Assembly: GCA_024689465.1 (NCBI GenBank)
Contig: JAILDL010000060.1
Coordinates: forward strand, 1 to 55,165
Length of the DNA stretch: 55,165 bases
Direction: 5' to 3'
Source: Lachnospiraceae bacterium
GTDB lineage: Bacteria > Bacillota > Clostridia > Lachnospirales > Lachnospiraceae
Positions 52,196-55,165 of this stretch are shown one piece after another. Position numbers and translations under genes: made by a program. The notes under the pieces are model-generated. The model did no database searches, was not told where the DNA came from, and saw nothing but the letters and a program-made list of their open reading frames with translations. Each line of letters opens with the position of its first letter. The first letter of the stretch is position 1.

Positions 52196-53053
52196 CTAGT
52201 AGAAAGTCTTTACCACACCTGCGATCACAAGATTCCAGCCATCTGCCAGAACAAACAGCAGGATCTTGAAGGGCATGGAGATCGTCGTAGGCGGCAGCAT
52301 CATCATACCCATACTCATCAGGGCGGAGGCCACCACCATATCGATGATGATAAACGGAATGTATATGAGGAAACCGATGATAAATGCGGTTCTCAGTTCG
52401 CTGATAATGAACGCAGGGATCAGTACGGTGGTGGGAATGTTGTCCAGCACGCCATCCCACTCTTCCCCTGCGATCTCCATAAACAGGAGCACGTCCTTAC
52501 GCTCGGTCTGTCCGTACATGAAAGTACGGAAGGGGCCGATGGCGGTCTCCACAAACTCCTCCTGTTCAATCTGTCCCTCTTCAAAGGGAATGATGGCATC
52601 CTGATATACAGCGGTAAAAGTAGGCTGCATGATAAAGAATGTCAAGAACAGAGAAATCCCAATCAGAATCTGATTGGGGGGAGCCGTCTGGGTACTCAGT
52701 GCCGTCCTGGTAAAGTGCAGTACGATGATGACTCTCGTAAAGGAGGTCAGCATGATGATCAGCATCGGAGCGATGGTGATCAGTGTCAGGGTCAGGAAGA
52801 TCCGAAGAGGTCCTGCCAGCTGGCCGTTACTGTCTTCATAGGTGATCGTCACCTGGTTTGCAATATTGATCTCGTTAAGGTCGTCCGGTGTCTCAGCACT
52901 GCCGGCATCGGTTCGGGTGGTGGAATCCACCGTGTCCCCGGTAAGAGGGGAATCCACATTGGTTACCGCCCGGGCTGAAACCTTGGGATATATACACAAT
53001 ATGCCCACTAGTAACAGCAGGCATAAAGGCTTCACCATATGTTTAAGGTTCAT
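52196..53053 (-). CDS. fliP: Flagellar export gate protein FliP
   Basis: A 285-aa protein with a signal peptide (about 1-28) and an acidic segment of roughly 60 residues before the conserved core (LTLITIAPMLIIMLTSFTRV, IPTTVLIPAFIISELRTAF and the final SMPFKILLFVLADGWNLV). The start overlaps fliO by 4 bases (ATGA). Confidence 0.96.
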   Translation of the reverse strand: MNLKHMVKPLCLLLLVGILCIYPKVSARAVTNVDSPLTGDTVDSTTRTDAGSAETPDDLNEINIANQVTITYEDSNGQLAGPLRIFLTLTLITIAPMLIIMLTSFTRVIIVLHFTRTALSTQTAPPNQILIGISLFLTFFIMQPTFTAVYQDAIIPFEEGQIEQEEFVETAIGPFRTFMYGQTERKDVLLFMEIAGEEWDGVLDNIPTTVLIPAFIISELRTAFIIGFLIYIPFIIIDMVVASALMSMGMMMLPPTTISMPFKILLFVLADGWNLVIAGVVKTFY

Positions 53054-53415
53054 TCTTTCTTCTTCTTTCCGAAGCTGTCTAAAATCTTTTGGAAATCCAA
53101 CTGAGGCATTGCAGGGTTCTCCTGCTGCTCCGGATCAATGGCATCTGGATCCAGTTCGGTCAGAAACGTAACCGAGTCCTTACATACTGCGATCACAATA
53201 AGCTTATTCGCCACTCTGACGATCTGCAGATACTTATCATTGGTGATCCTGCAGGTCTGGAGGACTTCCATATCAGAAGATGTCATATGCATCTTCTGAT
53301 ATCCTCCGATCCACCTGCTGGTCCAATAGGTAATGGCAACCACTACTAAAAACAGCAGCAGAACGGTGATAAACTGGCTTATGCTGTTATAGCGCTGCGT
53401 TGCCAATAATCCCAT
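53050..53415 (-). CDS. fliO: Flagellar biosynthesis protein FliO
   Basis: A 121-aa protein with a single membrane helix (about 14-31) and a FliO beta domain (VLQTCRITNDKYLQIVRVAN). It helps assembly of FliP. The end is basic (KKKKE). It starts 2 bp after cheY. Confidence 0.88.
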   Translation of the reverse strand: MGLLATQRYNSISQFITVLLLFLVVVAITYWTSRWIGGYQKMHMTSSDMEVLQTCRITNDKYLQIVRVANKLIVIAVCKDSVTFLTELDPDAIDPEQQENPAMPQLDFQKILDSFGKKKKE

Positions 53416-53417
53416 GA

Positions 53418-53780
53418 TCAGCCAACAACCTTCTTAACGGCTTCCAGAACACGATCTGCCTGGAAAGGCTTTACGATGAAGTCCTTTGCGCCGGCCTGAA
53501 TGGATTCGATAACCATGGCCTGCTGACCCATTGCGGAACACATGATGACCAGTGCACCGGGATCATTCTCTTTGATCTTCTTCAGAGCCTGGATACCATC
53601 CATCTCAGGCATGGTGATGTCCATCAGTACAAGATCGGGCTTTACTTCGTTGTACTTCTCCACTGCCTTTGCTCCGTTTTCAGCCTCTCCTGCTACATTA
53701 TAGCCATTCTTGGTAAGGATGTCCTTGATCATCATTCTCATGAATGCTGCGTCATCACATACTAAAATATTCTTTGCCAT
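53418..53780 (-). CDS. cheY: Chemotaxis response regulator CheY
   Basis: A 120-aa receiver-only protein with Asp9, Asp10, phospho-acceptor Asp54 (LMDITMP), Ser82 and Lys104 (VKPF). It binds the flagellar switch. It sits between fliY and fliO, the Bacillus arrangement. Confidence 0.97.
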   Translation of the reverse strand: MAKNILVCDDAAFMRMMIKDILTKNGYNVAGEAENGAKAVEKYNEVKPDLVLMDITMPEMDGIQALKKIKENDPGALVIMCSAMGQQAMVIESIQAGAKDFIVKPFQADRVLEAVKKVVG

Positions 53781-53832
53781 ATATTTTACTCTCCTTTATC
53801 GTTTGTCTGTTTATGATCCTGCGTCAAAACCA

Positions 53833-55074
53833 TCACCCAATGATTTCTGTTACTCTGACGCCGAAGCTTTCTTCGATTACCACTACTTCCCCTTTTGCCA
53901 CCAGCTTGCCGTTGACGATCACGTCCACCGGTTCACCGGCAACCTTATCCAGCTCGATGATGGTACCCGGTGCAAAATCCAGGATATCGGATATTGCCTT
54001 CTTGGTCCTGCCAAGCTCTACGGTAACCTCCAGCGGTACGTCGCTGATCAGTCCGATGTTGGCCGGTACCGGTTGCGGGGTATAATCTCCCGAGAAGGAC
54101 TGGAACTGTGCGGCCTGCACATTCTGCATAGGCTGCATGGGCATTCCGTAGCCGTATCCCTGGGGTGGCATCGGATATCCCTGCGGCGGCATCGGGTAGC
54201 CCTGCGGGGGCATTCCGTAACCGGCCTGCGCATTCGGATCGTAGCCGGGCATCGGCTGACCCTGCGGAGGCTCCGGTGCGGGAGCTGCTGCTGCAGGTGC
54301 AGGAGCCGGTGCAGGTGCGGGCTCGGGTTCTGCCGCACCACCCATCTGCTGTTCGATGAACTTCTCGTAAAGAGTCTTTGCGAAATCCACCGGATACAAC
54401 TGCATCAGTGTGGAGTCCACCAGATCATCGATCTGCATGCGGAAGGCGATCTTGACGAATGTGCCTCCCAGGAAGGGAGATATATCGGCGCCGCTCTTAT
54501 AAGCAGTCAGATCTACCAGACTTGCCTCCGGCGGGCTGATATCGATCATCTTACCAAGCATGGAAGAAAGGGATGTGGCCGAAGCGCCCATCATCTGGTT
54601 CATGGCTTCGGAGATCGCACTTAAGTGCAGCTCTCCCAGTTCTCCGTCTATGTTGGTGCCGTCACCGCCCATCATCAGGTCGGTGATGACCTTTACGTCG
54701 TGTTCCCGAAGGACCAGAATGTTGTTGCCTTCCAGTCCCACCGTATATTTAATTTGAATGAATACACAGGGTTTCTCGTAATCATCGATCACGTTCTCCC
54801 ATGTAGCCAGTGACACGGTAGGTGTCGTAATATTTACTTTGCGGTTGACCAGGGAATACAGGGTGGTTGCCGAAGAGCCCATACTGATGTTGGCTACTTC
54901 TCCGATCGCATCCCGTTCGATGTCGGACAGGGTGGCTTCATCTGCGCTTCTGGCATCTGCCAGTTCCTGCGGATTGGCCATGGCGTCTGCAACCATCTCG
55001 TTGTGAGCATCCACCTTCGCCTGCAGTTCCTCGTCGATGGGCGCGTCCAACCCTCCGCTTTCACCTATATCCAT
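53833..55074 (-). CDS. fliY: Flagellar C-ring protein / CheY-P phosphatase FliY, N-terminus lost to a stop
   Basis: A 413-aa protein from the first usable ATG after the stop. Two CheC-type phosphatase centres (DAIGEVANISMGSSATTLY...P and SEAMNQMMGASATSL...P) lie in the first 190 residues. An Ala/Pro and Pro/Gln/Gly/Tyr linker follows (about 245-330, with three 21-bp tandem repeats, 54158-54220). The C-terminal domain is FliN-like (LEVTVELGRTKKAISDILDF...GVRVTEIIG). The canonical start at 55122 has a good ribosome-binding site but meets TAG at codon 7. Expression from 55074 would need reinitiation, as no site precedes that ATG. Confidence 0.85.
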   Translation of the reverse strand: MDIGESGGLDAPIDEELQAKVDAHNEMVADAMANPQELADARSADEATLSDIERDAIGEVANISMGSSATTLYSLVNRKVNITTPTVSLATWENVIDDYEKPCVFIQIKYTVGLEGNNILVLREHDVKVITDLMMGGDGTNIDGELGELHLSAISEAMNQMMGASATSLSSMLGKMIDISPPEASLVDLTAYKSGADISPFLGGTFVKIAFRMQIDDLVDSTLMQLYPVDFAKTLYEKFIEQQMGGAAEPEPAPAPAPAPAAAAPAPEPPQGQPMPGYDPNAQAGYGMPPQGYPMPPQGYPMPPQGYGYGMPMQPMQNVQAAQFQSFSGDYTPQPVPANIGLISDVPLEVTVELGRTKKAISDILDFAPGTIIELDKVAGEPVDVIVNGKLVAKGEVVVIEESFGVRVTEIIG

Positions 55075-55122
55075 GCCGCTCAGTAATGCATTTATTTCGT
55101 CCTAAGACAGCATTCCATCCAT
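55075..55122 (-). pseudogene. 5' end of fliY interrupted by an in-frame TAG
   Basis: ATG at 55122-55120 with GAGAGGGGG about 9 bases upstream gives MDGMLS, then TAG (55104-55102), then DEINALLSG joined in frame to the ATG at 55074. The usual family sequence at this point is SQDEINALL, so a CAG-to-TAG change explains it. It removes the EINALL segment that binds CheY-P in FliY/FliM. Confidence 0.8.
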
Positions 55123-55125
55123 GAA

Positions 55126-55165
55126 TTAATCCCCCTCTCTCAGTACTGATGTAACACGCACTGCA
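55126..55165 (-). CDS. fliM: Last codons of fliM (partial)
   Basis: Twelve codons (AVRVTSVLREGD) end at TAA 55128-55126, 3 bp before the fliY start, as expected for the C-terminus of the switch protein FliM that precedes fliY. Identification rests mostly on context. Confidence 0.5.
   Translation of the reverse strand, partial: AVRVTSVLREGD

Overview
The window reads as chromosome of a motile, Gram-positive anaerobe of the Clostridia, most likely a Lachnospiraceae member. The support is a B. subtilis-type fla/che operon with fliY, cheC, cheD and a WhiG/FliA-type sigma factor, PolC replicase, a sufCBDSU operon, Lachnospiraceae-type DUF proteins (DUF5685, DUF6115, DUF6472, DUF4867) and base composition that looks near 50% G+C by eye (not counted). 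Species is not assigned. Family names come from recognising motifs, not from a search.

Layout. 1-7.5 kb (minus): polC (3' end cut by the window edge), ispG, and a methyl-accepting chemotaxis protein. 7.7-10.6 kb: a tRNA-Leu(CAG) gene carrying a 2.8-kb integrated element made of a tyrosine integrase and a MobV-type relaxase, bounded by perfect 24-bp repeats of the tRNA 3' end. 10.6-14 kb: a DUF3810 membrane metalloprotease-like gene (minus) diverging from a three-gene operon ending in a J-domain protein (plus). 14.0-14.35 kb: a non-coding stretch with two 78-bp imperfect repeats and hairpins. 14.3-17.8 kb (minus): DUF6472, arginase-fold, NYN/OST-HTH and MATE genes in one probable operon. 17.9-19.1 kb: membrane-anchored trigger-factor-like isomerase. 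19.2-24.1 kb: a sugar operon (xylulokinase-like kinase, DUF4867, fucose-isomerase-like protein) with a divergent LacI-family regulator. 24.3-26.3 kb: secreted GH25 muramidase with wall-binding repeats. 26.4-31.4 kb: sufC-B-D-S-U. 31.7-32.9 kb: AI-2E family permease. 32.9-35.0 kb: rpsB-tsf with promoter and leader. 35.1-55.2 kb (minus): the distal two thirds of the fla/che operon, from the last codons of fliM to a tail of poorly known membrane proteins.

How the genes work together. The fla/che operon encodes the export gate (FliO, FliP, FliQ, FliR, FlhA, FlhB), its positioning GTPase/ATPase pair (FlhF, FlhG), the chemotaxis core (CheA, CheW, CheY, CheB, CheC, CheD), a PilZ c-di-GMP effector, the C-ring protein FliY and the late sigma factor; the MCP at 5.7 kb is a likely input receptor. 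The Suf genes supply Fe-S clusters, which IspG at 4.5 kb needs.

Most notable: (1) fliY has an in-frame TAG at codon 7, inside the conserved CheY-binding N-terminal motif; (2) the tRNA-Leu element is extremely compact, has paired ATGCGA sites near both ends, and appears to have replaced the tRNA gene's terminator with its own while leaving the old one on its far side; (3) a pair of 78-bp intergenic repeats with hairpins; (4) a 16-bp-stem hairpin between cheW and cheC; (5) two unrelated genes each preceded by three 15-bp tandem repeats.
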